Positions 11,476 to 24,129 of a stretch of 64,000 nt of DNA are shown here, in pieces. A model generated the notes under the pieces. It had not been told where the DNA came from. It did not search any database and worked only from the letters and a program-made list of their open reading frames with translations. Numbering within the stretch: the stretch's first letter is position 1; each line of letters starts with the position of its first letter. A program made the position numbers and the translations under genes. Source of the DNA: Ophioderma brevispina (lineage: Eukaryota > Echinodermata > Ophiuroidea > Amphilepidida > Ophiodermatidae); assembly GCA_023653785.1 (NCBI GenBank), contig JAMKCH010007122.1, positions 124,001 through 188,000 of the forward strand, in the 5' to 3' direction.

Positions 11476-13140
11476 CACTGTCCAAATGCTATTTAATTTG
11501 AGAAAATATGCCAGTCTACCATGTCAACAATGAAATTTATCACTTTCTTAATATAACTAGTGCATTTTCAGTCATTTCAAAGCAGTTTTTCAGGAGCTAT
11601 GCAAGAAACTAGTGCACCGAAACTTTTTGGACCTTAAGGCAGCTTAGTTGGTGGTGTATAACTTATCATTTCAAGATCGTCTAGTACCAAGTACGGTCCC
11701 TATACTCTGTTTCAATTGAAATTTCCATTATCAAAGTTATTACATCCAAGGGCGACCGATCTTCTAATGACGTCACTCAGTCGTTCCATTGGCTGTATGA
11801 GGAGACTATTTTGCTGGCGTGTTAAAAATATCTACGGAATCAGTTGGAGTGGAAAATCCATAATTTAAAATAATTATGTTAACACATAATCTGTCATTAA
11901 AATGCCATGATGTTTAATTTGCTTACCTACTGCTGGTTTTCGTCGTCACCTGAATTCGATTCTGTTGGGGAGTCTTCCCCAAACTTGAGGAGTACCTGCT
12001 CGATTTCTATATCACCAATTTGATCTTTTATCCAATATGAATTTTCACATCCAGAACATGCTTTAGCTATTTGCCAGTCCGTTTGTGAAATATGAAAATC
12101 ATACCCTTCAATATTGATACCATACAATTTTTAATTGCATTTTTGTCCTTTATTATGCTTCAAAAGGAAATTTGGTTGTTTATACAGACAGAACATAGGG
12201 ATATGAAGCTTTGTATAATTTTACAAAATCTTACCTTGTAGGCCCGTAGGCCAACCTAAAAGTAAACATTATGAGAGAAAAAAATATACAAGATAACAAA
12301 TACTTCAATGTGTCCGCCTGTATGATGGTAAACTCGACCACGTTCGATCGTTTCAGCTTGGTGTTTCACTTCATATCCACATCACAGGTAATGATTTGAA
12401 AGCTGTTTGATCAATAATTTGCAAATGTTTCCATCTTTGACTCTCTTTGAGCGATACACTAAGGCGAGACTAGTTATAGCTGCTGCGTGAAAAGAATAAA
12501 TTGCAGTTGATAAATATCCAATAATGTTCACAAAAGACACTGGTACAATGTAGACGAAGAAGAAACTGAAGGTGCGATAAAAAGCTTCATACTGGAATTG
12601 ATAGCAGTCTGGATCCTACGGGTACACGTTCCTTTTATGCTAACAGAACGACACTCTGTAGTACAATTGATGGAGTGTGTACTGCAGCTGTAGGTAGTTG
12701 GTTTCAGATCTTGACGGAACGTGGGTAGAACGAAATTTGTATGGATCGATGGATGGTACTGGGATCCGATAGTGTATTTCAGGTATTTCAATTGGTGTTC
12801 AAGCCTTCCAATGGATGATGCAGGGTGAATAGCTGCTGGATACCGAAAATTGTCCACGATGTATTTTATAAAACATTGTAACTTGATGGACAAAGCGTCT
12901 GACACGAAGTGACTCCCATCCCAAGTTATTAATAAGAGGGGTTACTGTCGCCCGCAAAGAGTCTCATTTCAGACTGGATATGATCTTGAATGTCATTAAT
13001 ATACCAAACGAACAGTGTTGGGCCTAGGACTGTACCCTTCGATACTCTTGATGCATACGTTTCCCCATGTTGAGTGTGTTTCATTTACTGATACCGCTTG
13101 CGTTCTCCAAGGACTGAACCCGATGGTACTCGTGATACAT
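11476..13140. other. No gene recognised
   Basis: Contains a 125-codon minus-strand open frame (12528-12905) with no recognisable domain, probably chance. Nothing else is identified. Confidence 0.4.
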
Positions 13141-13341
13141 ACTTAAGTGACCAAGGGGGGGGGGGTTCCTATGGACCCCCAAAATTTGTTTTCGCGCTGG
13201 CCGCATTACGCGTGGGATATTTGCACCAAAAGTTTTTGTAATGACTTTTAAATGCGCTTCTTTTCATACCAAAAAATTAAAATCGGCCAAGCCGTTAATG
13301 AATTAATTAGTGGGGTCCCATGGAACCCCCCTTGGGCACTA
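13141..13341. mobile_element. MITE, G-run family, copy 1
   Basis: About 200 bp with inverted ends. The left is AGTGACCAAGG, a G-run, then TTCCTATGGACCCC. The right is GGGGTCCCATGGAACC, a C-run, then TTGGGCACT. It relates to the ends at 14130-14211, 15403-15465 and 19231-19430. It is non-coding. The outer ACTTAAGTGACCAAGG is itself inverted at 14194-14211, so 13141-14211 may be a composite unit. Confidence 0.6.
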
Positions 13342-13604
13342 ACGGAAGTCATCTGAGAATATTTTTAATTATCAAAGAACCAAAGCTAATTTTTTTTGCT
13401 GATATATGTTCACACATACATGTAAGTAAAACAATAATTAGTAACATTAAAATTAATTAACCCTTTATGTACTGAAAACAAACGATTTCGTCTTGGACGT
13501 TGCTAAACCGTTACTGTACAAACTCTATGGGAAAATGATGTGTATTTTGCAACACCCGTAAAAATACAGGATCCTTAAAACTGCAGGTTTTGTGTTCAAT
13601 TAAG

Positions 13605-13756
13605 AAATAAAGGGTTTCCAGTGTCATTTATGGGCGAATAATGTGTCCGAGGTCAGAAAAACAAAAAGGCGAGGCGCAGCCGAGTCTATTATTTGAAAGT
13701 TTTTCTGGCCAGGATACATTATGAGCCCATACATGACACTGCAAACCCTTTATTTC
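13605..13756. mobile_element. Foldback MITE
   Basis: The left arm 13605-13664 (AAATAAAGGGTTTCCAGTGTC, then ATTATGGGC-, TGTCC- and CAGAAAAAC-like blocks) is inverted at 13698-13756. The loop holds GGCGAGGCGCAGCCGAGTC. The stem is about 58 bp with scattered mismatches. There is no coding content. Confidence 0.7.
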
Positions 13757-14129
13757 TATTTACCTAAAACAGGTTCATTTAATAAGAAAATGCCATGGCG
13801 ACACCCCCTTATGACAGAATAAGTGCAGTAGTAAACTGACCAATCAGAATGCTGCATTTTCAATAATGGCAGCAGAGGTAATAGAAAATATGTAATTTGG
13901 GTCTTCTAGAATAGATATCATCAACATAAATAAGTTTTCAAAAAGTTTGATGTAAGCGCAAGGCTCATTTGAAATTTCCGTCTTTTATCCAATTTTCGCA
14001 TGTTTTGAAAACAATGTTTTGTACCTAATTTCGCACCAGAATAACAATCATTTTTTATTGCTGATTTGGGGTTGTTTTATGACCCTTCACATGTGGTATA
14101 AATTTCGTGCAAAAATTCCTCGGGAAAGT

Positions 14130-14211
14130 GGTTTCCTTAGTGTGGGGGTCCCATGGAACCCCCCCCCCCCCCCCGGCACTAACTGGAGTGAAACCCCTTG
14201 GTCACTTAAGT
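14130..14211. mobile_element. MITE terminus, G-run family
   Basis: GGGGGTCCCATGGAACC, a long C-run and GGCACTAAC repeat the right end of the 13141-13341 element. CCTTGGTCACTTAAGT follows, the exact inverse of the sequence starting at 13141. It is a second end in the same cluster, and the long homopolymer is probably length-inaccurate. Confidence 0.5.
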
Positions 14212-15402
14212 GTAAGTGTGTTCCATTTACAGAACAGCTTGTGTTATGCCATCCAAAAATGGACGAATCATTTAGACCATGTCGGTCAATATTGATCGTG
14301 AATCACCTCCGACGACGACAACTTTTACTACCTACAAAATGGAGTCAATGGAACCTTTCACAAAAAGTAAGGGTACCAAACCTTTTTCGCTCATTTTCAA
14401 AACGAGGGTGAAACGCCACAGATTTCATAGATTTAAAGAAGGTTTAAATTGACCCATTTCTGTCGTCATATCAAAAATGTCTTAGGTCCAAAGATACCCA
14501 ATAACTTTCTTTTCGTGATATTTTTTCGAAAGTGCGTGTTTTTTAAATAATTTATAAAAGCCAGACATCTAAGGTAATTGAACAGAAGGTAGCCTTTCTT
14601 TCAATTGTGACGGGACAGTACTAAGATCATACGTTTGCTGGAACAGAAAGTTAAGTGCGGCTGCAAGTTCGCGTACAACAACTTTACTTCTGAAGACTTG
14701 AAGGCAGTTTGTCAGGGCCACAAGCTTTCAGCAGAGTTTAGAGAGGACATTATTTTTCAACACCTGCAATTTCTAGATGCAGATTGAGTATTGATAGGAC
14801 TGATGAGTTTGTCTTTGTTCTGGGATGGATTCATTTGACTCCTGGGTAAATACCAATTGAAAAGGCGAATTAAGGGCTTTCGCTTTGTCTTTTTAAATTT
14901 TCTCATATTTTCTGTCCGGAACTCATTTGAAATAGGACCAGAATTTCCTAGGTTGCTCACATAGGTTATCGTCAATGTTGATATCATGTGCACACTATAT
15001 GCTTGATAGACTTACTTTGCACCCTTGTTGTGGTATTTACGGTAAGCAGCGTGTCTTTTTGTACAAACTGTCCCGTTTTCTAATTTTTAAAATGTCTGTT
15101 GTTATATGCTGTCTTTTAACTTCTGGATATCTTTGATGTGATATTGGAGCTCATGATCTCATTTAGAACTCACAGTTTTGATCAACACAATTCTTTTCCG
15201 GATTTGATCTTCGGAATTTATGTTTGAGTTCAGAGCTTCTTGTTTCAGAACACCAACATCGGCCTTGGAAATATTTCGATGCTGAAATCACCCAAAAATG
15301 TGTTATCTGTAAAACTGAGACTACAAAATCCTTCAATCTGCTGTTCAAATACCCCTTTTCCTTTCAGGCTAAGGCCACAGTTCGTAATAAAGGGTTACCA
15401 CT
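14212..15402. other. No gene recognised
   Basis: Only short frames without motif. No RNA or repeat is identified. Confidence 0.4.
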
Positions 15403-15465
15403 TAACTGCATAGTGTTTGCACTTCCGTTAGTGCATAACGGGGTTCCTAGGGACCCCCCCTAATA
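15403..15465. mobile_element. MITE remnant, G-run family
   Basis: CACTTAACTGCATAGTG and then GTTAGTGCATAACGGGGTTC with CTAGGGACCCCCC repeat both terminal motifs of the 19231-19430 element, with the middle missing. It is a collapsed or internally deleted copy. Confidence 0.5.
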
Positions 15466-15949
15466 TAAACCACTTTCCTAAGATTTTTTAGATGAAATTC
15501 ACCCCATGTTAAAGGCTTCAAAGACATCGTCAACAATAAGAAATAAAACGAAGAAAGTTGTTCCCGTACAACTTGGGGGCAAACTTAATTTATTCATCAT
15601 CACTTTATTCATACAAACATACAAACAAAGGATAAAATTATACACTTATAAAAGTCTAGGACTGTGCCCCAGAAGGTGGAAGCACGCAAGACTTCTGGAC
15701 AAAATATAACATAGACTAAGACGTACAAATAAAAACAGTAATTAGACTATTGTTGTTATTATTGCACAATCGTTAGAACGTACATATTGTGCAAAAGTAT
15801 AAATAAATAATCATTTTTAGAAAAAAAAATAAAATATCGAAAGGAGGAAACAAGATAGCTAGCCTAGTTAAATTATCCCTGAATTGTTTGTAGGCTACAG
15901 GCCTATTGCACAATTGAGAATTTCTTTAAGTCTTAATAAATTATCAGGC

Positions 15950-18450
15950 GATATGTAGCCCCTTGAACCAATCTCCAAAGAAATTTGGCAACCTTGTAAC
16001 CGAATGTTCATATCGGAACAAGCGATGCATATTTCTTCAACTTGTACTGTGTGGGCTTTATCGATGCCAAATTCGAAGGGAAACGGTGAGCTCCAAAGAT
16101 GACAGCTTTTTCAAATCTTTCCAAAATATACAACAAGTCAGGAATGAGATTGGTACTGTAAAACTTCAATGGGGAACGAATGGAGAGTTTGTTAACCCTG
16201 TCGTAAAGGTCAGACAATCTTGTGGAGTAAATGTCTTCCATTAGAGAGCCCCGATTTAATAACAGTAATAAATATAACTTGAGGATGTTGTTGTGTCTTG
16301 TCTCCATGTGTGCGACCTTGTTCTAGGGATCTCTTGCAGTGGTTAAGTACATGGTGAAGAGTCTCACGATTCCAGCAAGCTTTGAACAAGTCGGAAGTGG
16401 CCTTACCCCATCTTTTAAGGTTTGCTTTATTATTAAGAGTGGTCGCCTAGTAATTGACTAGAATTTGAGGCACGCCTTGGGGAAGATTATACATTAATAT
16501 CGTTCCAGTGATCCAAGATTCTTGGTAAAGCAAGCAGATCACAGAAACTGGGCCCTCAACCACGGAGAGTCTATCACAGGTGTATGCCAAATATTCTGAA
16601 CACGATCCTTAAAATAGAGTATAGCATCCTTCTGGATCTTTTTCAGCGGGATGCCAGGAGTATTCTTTACAGTTTGTAAAAATGTCTCGCAATCAGTATA
16701 ATTTGACTTTTTCCTTTTCCAATCTTCTCCCTGATAAGTCAGTATCCAGACAGTGTTTGACCACGGGTCCCCCTTTAATCCTCGAGGAAAATGAGCGGTG
16801 AGATGGCATTCTCTGTAAGGTTGATATATTTTTTTACCTCATAACCTTTAGGCTGTGGACAAAAGCCAAAGAGTAACCAGGGTGTGGATCCAAACCACTT
16901 CTTAATGTACCGATTAACCAAGGCATCTAACTTTTCAAGGTGAGAGCACACATACTCATTAACAGTCAAATGGTATCTTAAAGGGGGAGAAAATATGCAA
17001 CAATAGATGCGAATTTTGTACTCGGATCTAATAGAGAACTATTGATATATCGAGACCCGAGGGTCAATCTTTCTGATATATTTCGTAAACTTCGGATTCT
17101 TTGTTATAAAATTAACAAGGAACCTAAGAATTTATGGGATTCGGTATCAACGGACGGAATGATATTTTCATCCAGTTGATAAGAAATATTAGAAGATAAC
17201 CCACGAACACTTACAATAGAACGGCATTTTTGAGCTTAAGACCCATCGTTCAATATGAGAATAATTTTTGGATATAAACTTTGATTTGGGTACTTTTATT
17301 GCCTGTATAAGGCAAAAATCGTCGGCAAATGGAGCTGTTATAATTTTGGTGCCGTCAATATCATAACCTTGCTTCATCTCAGATTCAAGAAATTGACTAA
17401 TAGGTCAAACACATAAGAAAATAATTGAGAAAGTGGTCGCCCTGGAATATGCCACGTTTGAACCGAAATGTTTCGGAAGACCATTGTTTAGTGTTGACCC
17501 TACCTGATATATTAGCATAACGGTTAGAATGTAAAGTTTTATACTAGGAGGACGTTGGCTCTATTGAAAGAGTACAATAAGATTAGAGGTAGGAGCCAAG
17601 TCAATCTTTCCCAAGTCAAACCAGGTAAGTGCACCAGTACATTTTTAGTTTTTTTGGCGTGGACAATTATCTCGTACCCACTTGATTGTGTTCAATGCAT
17701 CCCTTTTTTTCCTCTTAGAAACGCTTTTTGCAGCTGTGGGTTACTAACGATATTATTATCAACATAAATTGTTTCAAGTCTATGGAAATTTTAAGCATGT
17801 ACAATTTGCCAATCAAGAGGAAAGGGCAATCATCTAAATGTGGATGGCAATTATTCCACCTCAACAACCCTTTTTATGGAGGCGGAACAATTTTATTACT
17901 TCCGTCCAATTAGAATGGGGCATCCCAAGTAGTTTAATCTTGTTGAAAAGAGTCGCCATTAATTGATGAGTTACCTGGTACTTTTCAACAATCCGTAGTT
18001 GATATTACCGCCCTGGAGTTGAATTCGAACTTTTTACGGCTGAAGAAATTGTTTAATGTCTTGCGGTTGATAAGGCGAAACGTTAAATCGTCATATTTTC
18101 ATGAGGGTACGAAGATTGGAATCCATGTCAGATTCTTAGGATCAATGTTTATCGGGTTTGAATATTTCCTCCGATAAAGTTATCCGCTGTCGTTTTATTA
18201 AAGGTAGGATATCTGGTTTCTGATACACAGTCCCGTTAACCAACTTTTTCCCGAAGGCCCAGAAGTTAGAGCGAAAAAGTTTTTCTTCTTCATATTTCGC
18301 GCATCTAGTTTTTTCATTTTTTTCTACCTCATTTTTGAATAGTCGTAAGCGCGTAGTCCTCAAAGATTCCCTGCTTTGTCTCGCGTAGCATTTTTTGCGG
18401 AATCTTGTTTCCTCCTCATTTATTTTTAACTTTTCTTGCATTGTTCAATG
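15950..18450 (-). pseudogene. Non-LTR retrotransposon with RLE-like tail, broken
   Basis: Decayed minus-strand RT element. From its 5' side (high coordinates): a charged N-terminal linker (18142-18441); an RT middle with a PGRPLS-like block near 17440; then GYDIDGTKIITAPFADDF, in which FADD is the catalytic core, at about 17310-17370. SHKFLGS follows near 17120, then KLDALVNRYIKKWFG near 16900 (thumb). A cysteine-histidine cluster lies near 16370 (CWNRETLHHVLNHC). The tail has IPDLLYI and then RFPSNLASI..YKLKKYASLV near 16010-16140. The tail fits the P-D..E layout of the restriction-like endonuclease in R2/NeSL-type elements, with the glutamate region broken by frameshift. Many stops and frameshifts are present. 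It is unrelated in sequence to the plus-strand element at 9640. Confidence 0.72.
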
Positions 18451-19230
18451 TTTTAGGATCACGACGGATAAGCATTATTAGTTCATTAGTTTCACAAATC
18501 TGGATTTGACGAAATTATTCCACTAAGAAGAAGAGAAACATTTTGCCAGCTCTTCAGGCGAAATTCCACCTGTAGCTAATTCATGATGAAGTGGCTTTAG
18601 TTTTTCATTCAAATGCATTTGAGAAGTCCACTCATGGATCGATAGTTGAGGAACTATAAACCGAATGAAGGTCACCACACTGCGTGCGTTGTATTATAGG
18701 TAATGGCATGTCCTTGGAATCGTGATTGTTCAGCAAAACAAGAAATGGCGAATACCGTTACAAAACGAACCGTGGTAGTCATGACAGTCGATTTGGTTAG
18801 TCGCCATTTAAACAAGTTATCTATATCAAAAATACCTAAACTTATTTTAATTTTGCGTTCAAAATGTGCAAAAAAGACATCAATTTGTTTTTGCATTTCT
18901 ACGGAATTGCTTCACCTAGACTTGTGCCCGATGCTTTTATTGGTGAAGAATGTTGAAGAATGAACTATATTTACCATATAAGCACAAATATAAAGTCTCA
19001 TGAATTTTATATTTTTAGGGTTACTCGTATAATTTACCATCGGTTCCTACAGTAAACCGTACATGAGATTAAGAAAATATTTATGGCTCAATTGGCCTAC
19101 TATACTCGCAAGATTTTTTTAATTAATTATTTACATGTACTTGTTATGTCAATAGGTGTATGCACTATTGAAAAATCAGAAGTAACAGTAACTCTAATAA
19201 GATATTTTCATTTTTGACATGGGCCACGTC
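18451..19230. other. No gene recognised
   Basis: AT-rich sequence. Overlapping short frames at 18672-18963 carry no recognisable motif. Confidence 0.4.
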
Positions 19231-19430
19231 GTTAGTGCATAAGGGGGGTCAAGGTACCCTGCTAATCACGCAAAAACGACGCGATGGATTTCAATTTTTT
19301 TGCACCAATGCAAGAAGCGCAACTAAAAGTTAGACGAATACAAAAAATATAAACCAAATATTATGGCAGCGTTAAAAATCGCCGGCTGAAAAAATGGGTG
19401 GTCCCTAGGAACCCCCCTTATGCAGTTAAG
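19231..19430. mobile_element. MITE, G-run family, copy with both ends
   Basis: GTTAGTGCATAAGGGGGGTC at the left is inverted at the right (GGAACCCCCCTTATGC, then AGTTAAG). The element is about 200 bp and non-coding. Its inner part shares a TTTGCACCAA-type block with the 13141 copy. The right flank CACTTAACTGCATA motif also occurs at 15403. Confidence 0.65.
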
Positions 19431-19783
19431 TGTTAATTGTGGCTTCAAGGTTCATGGCGATATGTTCGGAAGGAAGAGACCGATCAATCAAGTAGCGTGG
19501 CGATATACACCCTAGATATCATAAAATAACTCACACTGTAAGGATCATTTCATAAAAAGTGTAAATAAGATTTTTTTCCAACTTTATGCGCAACAAATTT
19601 TCTAACAAATTAAAATCAACCTTTAATCCACAAGTTTTTTCAAAGTTTTAACTATAATGGAATTGAGAACTTGAGGTAAATCGTGTACAATGACTGATTC
19701 AATGCCATGGGCAATATTATACGCGAATCCAAGTTCGCACTCTGCCAATAACGATCAGTGGGGAAAATTCAGGTATATAAATA

Positions 19784-20160
19784 AGGGGTTCCTAAAAGAT
19801 AAATTCCCCTCTAAAATTCGAGGACATTTTGTTACATAACTTCACTTACAACTGGATGTTTAGACAATTTCAAAAGGGTTTGAAGAGAGGAAAACATTTG
19901 GCTCTACAACAAACGCCGTTGCTTAAAAAAAAACCAAAAAAAACAAAAAACCCTTTTGGCATCAACACACACTCCCTTTTTCTAAAAGTGATGTTGTCAG
20001 AAAAAGTGGCACTTTTAACTTAATGAAAAGCAACGACTTTGTGGCAGAGCCAAATGCTTCCTCTCTTCAAAACTGTTTAAAATTTTCCAAGCGAAAGCTC
20101 TAAGCGAAGTTATGCAATGTCCTTGAATTTTAGGGGGGGGGGAGTTATTTTTTGGGAACA
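19784..20160. mobile_element. Foldback element, family T, short form
   Basis: Inverted arms of about 130-150 bp. Both contain GGACATT..GTTACATAACTTC, an AGAGAGGAAA block, TTGGCTCT and CAACG.CGTTGCTT-like blocks. The centre holds GGCATCAACACACACTCCC. The same arms flank a 1.04 kb version at 56032-57074, so this is an internally deleted form of the same family. It is non-coding. Confidence 0.7.
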
Positions 20161-21792
20161 GTGTAGTTCTCTTTACCATAAGATGTTCAATAGAATTTGA
20201 TTAAATTCAAAGTTTAATATACGTCTTAAGCTATTTGCTATTTTGTTTGATTGGGGTAAAAGTCTCAGGTGAACAATGCAAAATATTTTGAATAAGTGTA
20301 ATACACACGGTTACTAACGAAAGGACATCGGTACTTGCGTGTGGACGTGACCTGCACTTGATGTGCTGGTAAAAAGGTAAAAATGTTAGTCAGTAAAAAT
20401 ATATATATAACAGGCTATACACTGCATGTTAAAATTACCGTAAAAAGCCCCCCCGGTATCGTATGTCAACTGTGACTCCAACGTGCAATAACTGTGTTGT
20501 GATTCGGTTGCCAGTATTAAAATACCGTGTTTACAATTATAATCATTGAATACGTGTCTAGTATACAACTGTTATTATTGGCACATGCGGTCAATTGAAC
20601 GGAATAGAATATACCATGGACCTTTGAATATACTAATAATTGCCTTGACGGCCTTGTACTCTAGGATAGCAAATATATAGTAATTTAACAAAACCCCATT
20701 GCTGCATGATAAAAAACACAAAATTTGACCGACCTGTTACTCAACTGTGATGCAGGTGATGTTTTCATGATCTGACTATTTCGACTTATAGGCTAAAAAG
20801 GGAATTGATGAAAAAAAATGCAGGTAGATAAGAAAGATTCGCGGCTGATCCATTTTACCCCATTCCAATGGGATTAACAGTAAGCTGCCGTTTTCAGTTC
20901 AATATTTTGTCTGAATATGGTGACAAATCTTTCTGGATCGGCCGTGAAAACCGTTCATATCTACCTCGTGTCATCACCAAATTATGTCATTTTTTCGCAT
21001 AGACGTCGAAAATATGCAGATCATGGAAAACAACAACTACGTTAAGTTGAGTAAACAGATCAGGGTCAAAATTTTGTGTTTCGCATGACACATTGTTTGA
21101 TTCACTCTGTATGTGCAAACTATATTTGCGTACACTGACACCAAATTGTTCGTGAACTCGGTTAATTTTATCCGCTAAAGAAAGCGATTGATAATATCAT
21201 CCTCGCGAGGGCGCCATCCTCGTGAAATCTTTAAATATTGAGTCTATGTATGGGGATTTTCTGAGGTATTGAACGCCGACTTGACGAGTCGTAGTTTGTG
21301 CCAGATACAACGAACGTACGATATTCTCTCCGGTCCACAGTCGTTTTTGAGCGATATTTAACTACACCTTGAATTAAACTCTACAGTGTCGATATGCTAT
21401 CTATTATAACACGTCTGGACATTTTATGTAGCACACCCCGGGAGGCACAAATGCTCATTTTTCTTCGTATTGCGATTTGGTTCTGGTTGGGTTCTAGCGG
21501 TATAGTTGGAATATTTCCACCTTAATTAGCCCGCCTGTGCATGGTGAACGTATTTTTTTTCTAGAAGACACATTTTAAAGGCCAGCTTCAGAGATTTCCA
21601 AAATTAATTCAGGGGTGTTATTAATAAAAATAGTCAAACTAAATACAAATTAAGATAGTAACGTAAACTAATGCACACGTTTGAATTTCGCAAATAGAGG
21701 AAAATCCCCCAGTGTATGGGATTATGCGTTAATTTTCTAGTTATTATATAAGGCGCAACATGATGGAATGAATGTTTATTTTTTTTTAAATC

Positions 21793-21794
<2 letters not shown>
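20161..21794. other. No gene recognised
   Basis: No domain or repeat is recognised. A short AT dinucleotide run lies near 20399-20410. Confidence 0.4.

Positions 21795-21844
<50 letters not shown>
21795..21844. repeat. Poly(T) tract, 50 bases
   Basis: Uninterrupted T-run. It could be the poly(A) tail of a minus-strand retrocopy, but no recognisable gene sequence follows it at 21845-22500. Confidence 0.8.
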
Positions 21845-21848
<4 letters not shown>

Positions 21849-22942
21849 TTAAAAAAAAATGTTCAGACGGAATGGCATTTAATAACTAACCCTATTTCAA
21901 TGAACGAACGTTTAAAAAAAATACATAGTTAAAAACCGGATGTGCGATCGAATACAATCAAACTGAATGCAACCAAATGCAAATTGCAAATCAATAACAG
22001 GAAGCGATATAAGTTGTTGGATGCGTGCCTCACAAGAAAAATAATTGTTATGCCAGGAAGCAATAAATCAGGTTTATGCACATTAAACCTAATTCTGAGC
22101 AATTTCAATTTTTAGAAAATACTCTGGTAATGGTGTTTACTTTACCATATAAAAACTGTTTAAATATGAATAATCATGTTGTTACAATGTCTAATGTTAA
22201 AACTGTTCTTTGGCTCAATCAAAGCAAAACCTCTGTTTCTGCGACTTTAGTGCTATTGGTTTGCATAAGTTCCTATGTCTTTTAATAGCCAGAATAATAG
22301 TTAACTGCCGTGGAAACTTAAATATCGTCATTAAATTTCAAAAAGCAGTAGCTGCAAGATCTAGTCATAGACGGAAGTTGACAAAATGTGCTTTTCCAGA
22401 GCAATTATTTAAACGATAGAAACTTTCAATATGTCATTATGAAACAAAAAGCAGGCGTTCAAGATCAAGTCACTAAACGGAATTGACCAAAAATGTTGCC
22501 TTTCCAGGAGCATTATTTCTTTCATTTCAATTTATGCAGAATATTCCAAGATAAAAACACAAAAACCGTAGGCCCTACATATATAGTACACATATTCCAC
22601 GGCTTGGTCCTTAGAAAACACCATAGCAAAGAGAAAAAAGAGAAGGCACACATAGAATATAAAAACATGAAAAAAATAAAATATAAAACAGCAGAAGAAA
22701 AAAAAATGTACATATACCCCATCTTCCCCCCTAAAACTATGACAGGAGCAGCATAACCCCAGCAATCATATTGCACATGCAGAAGCAGTTGACATGAATT
22801 AAAAATGATTTTTTTGTCGATCAAAATATACATTGTAAATCTTGGATTTGAAGCCCTAAAAATATAAAAACTAACTTGTGAAACATGTTTCATTGATTCC
22901 TTAATAATGTTTAATTGAGTGTAGTATTCTCTTATGTATTAA
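21845..22942. other. No gene recognised
   Basis: A-rich sequence with overlapping short frames on both strands (22493-22893), driven by base composition. No motif is seen. Confidence 0.4.
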
Positions 22943-23566
22943 CCCTCGTCTTACCATGAGGGTTGGGGCGTTACCATTATACACCCCCAGTGAACTTTGC
23001 TTCGGTGCGCGAAAATGCCAAAAACGTCCGTAAAAAAAAACAAAAAAAAAGAGCTTCTAGGTTATAGTTATCTCATCCTTTCCATCATTTTAGCGAAAAA
23101 AATTGAAGGTAGCACCTTCACCGGGGTTAGGTATGCCGTCTCATCAAAGGGAAGATGGGGGGTGGTTGCCACCCAAGGATATTTTATGGTGCATTTGTGA
23201 AACTATGCACAGTATGGCCTCTAAAACACTTTATGTGTATGTAAGATAGCCAATGCCATCATTTAGAGCTGTGAAAACCGCATGGAAAAAAAGCCGGATA
23301 TTCCTACGTTTTTCTTTAGGCAACAATCTGATTTCCCTATTTTCTGTGGAAATGCCAATTTGCAGACTCGCAGACTTGATGACGTCATGTGTGACGCCAT
23401 ACTAGGTATGTGGTCATTATTTTGTTATCAAAGAGGAGGAGGACCATAGCTATCCACCGGTATCAAAATAATAAGCATCGGCTGGCTTATAACAAGTTCG
23501 AGGGGGTGGTAAAACCCCCCTGAGTAACCGTGTTACAAAAAAAGGCTGTTAAAGTAGGAACGAGGG
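22943..23566. mobile_element. piggyBac-like non-autonomous element
   Basis: A 624 bp element flanked by TTAA on both sides (22939-22942 and 23567-23570). It starts CCCTCGTCTTAC and ends in the inverted GTAGGAACGAGGG. TTAA target sites with CCCT-type ends are the hallmark of piggyBac; Kolobok also uses TTAA. The inner sequence has no transposase. A second ATGAGGGTTGGGG motif lies just inside the left end. Confidence 0.65.
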
Positions 23567-24129
23567 TTAAAAGACACAATGACAAATATTTGAGCAATAT
23601 TTGATAACTTGGAATATCATCAAAAGCAAACCTACATAAGTGTTGCTTTTGCGGGTTTGAAGCAGAAATTAATTTCATTTGATTTTTTGACTGTGAATAA
23701 TTGTAACTACAAGTCTATCGGTGCTCACGTCCGTCGCCGCTGAAAAGACCTAAAGTTGTAATTTTATGTCATCGGTCAACAAGTTAAATAGGTCTCTTTT
23801 TCTGCAACCTGTTAGTCGAGACCTTTGCTCAAGGGGTTTCAAACATTAACAGTTGAAAATTGGCCAATATAATAAGCCCTACATGTGGTTAAACTGTTTT
23901 GCTCAACGTATTGTGCTGTGGGTTTTGTTGGTAATTCTTTTACAATGATGAGTTCATGTTTGCTCAGATTGGCAGCTCATTCTGGCATGAAGTATGAAGC
24001 GCTTAAAATAAAACGATATAAAAGTAATTCTCAAACTAAAGTTTGACCTACCTACAACAAATCAGTACTCCATAATCGCGTATAGATGCAGTGCTGAAGA
24101 TAATAGTATATATCTGGGTCTATTATCTG

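Noticed and set aside
12528..12905. 125-codon minus-strand gene
   Set aside because: No recognisable domain, splice context or relative in the window. Length is within chance expectation for 64 kb.
13141..14175. G/C homopolymer runs as G-quadruplex control elements
   Set aside because: They recur as parts of MITE ends, and their lengths vary in a way expected of sequencing error.
21795..21844. Processed pseudogene marked by poly(T)
   Set aside because: No gene-like sequence could be read next to the tract, so it is listed only as a homopolymer.
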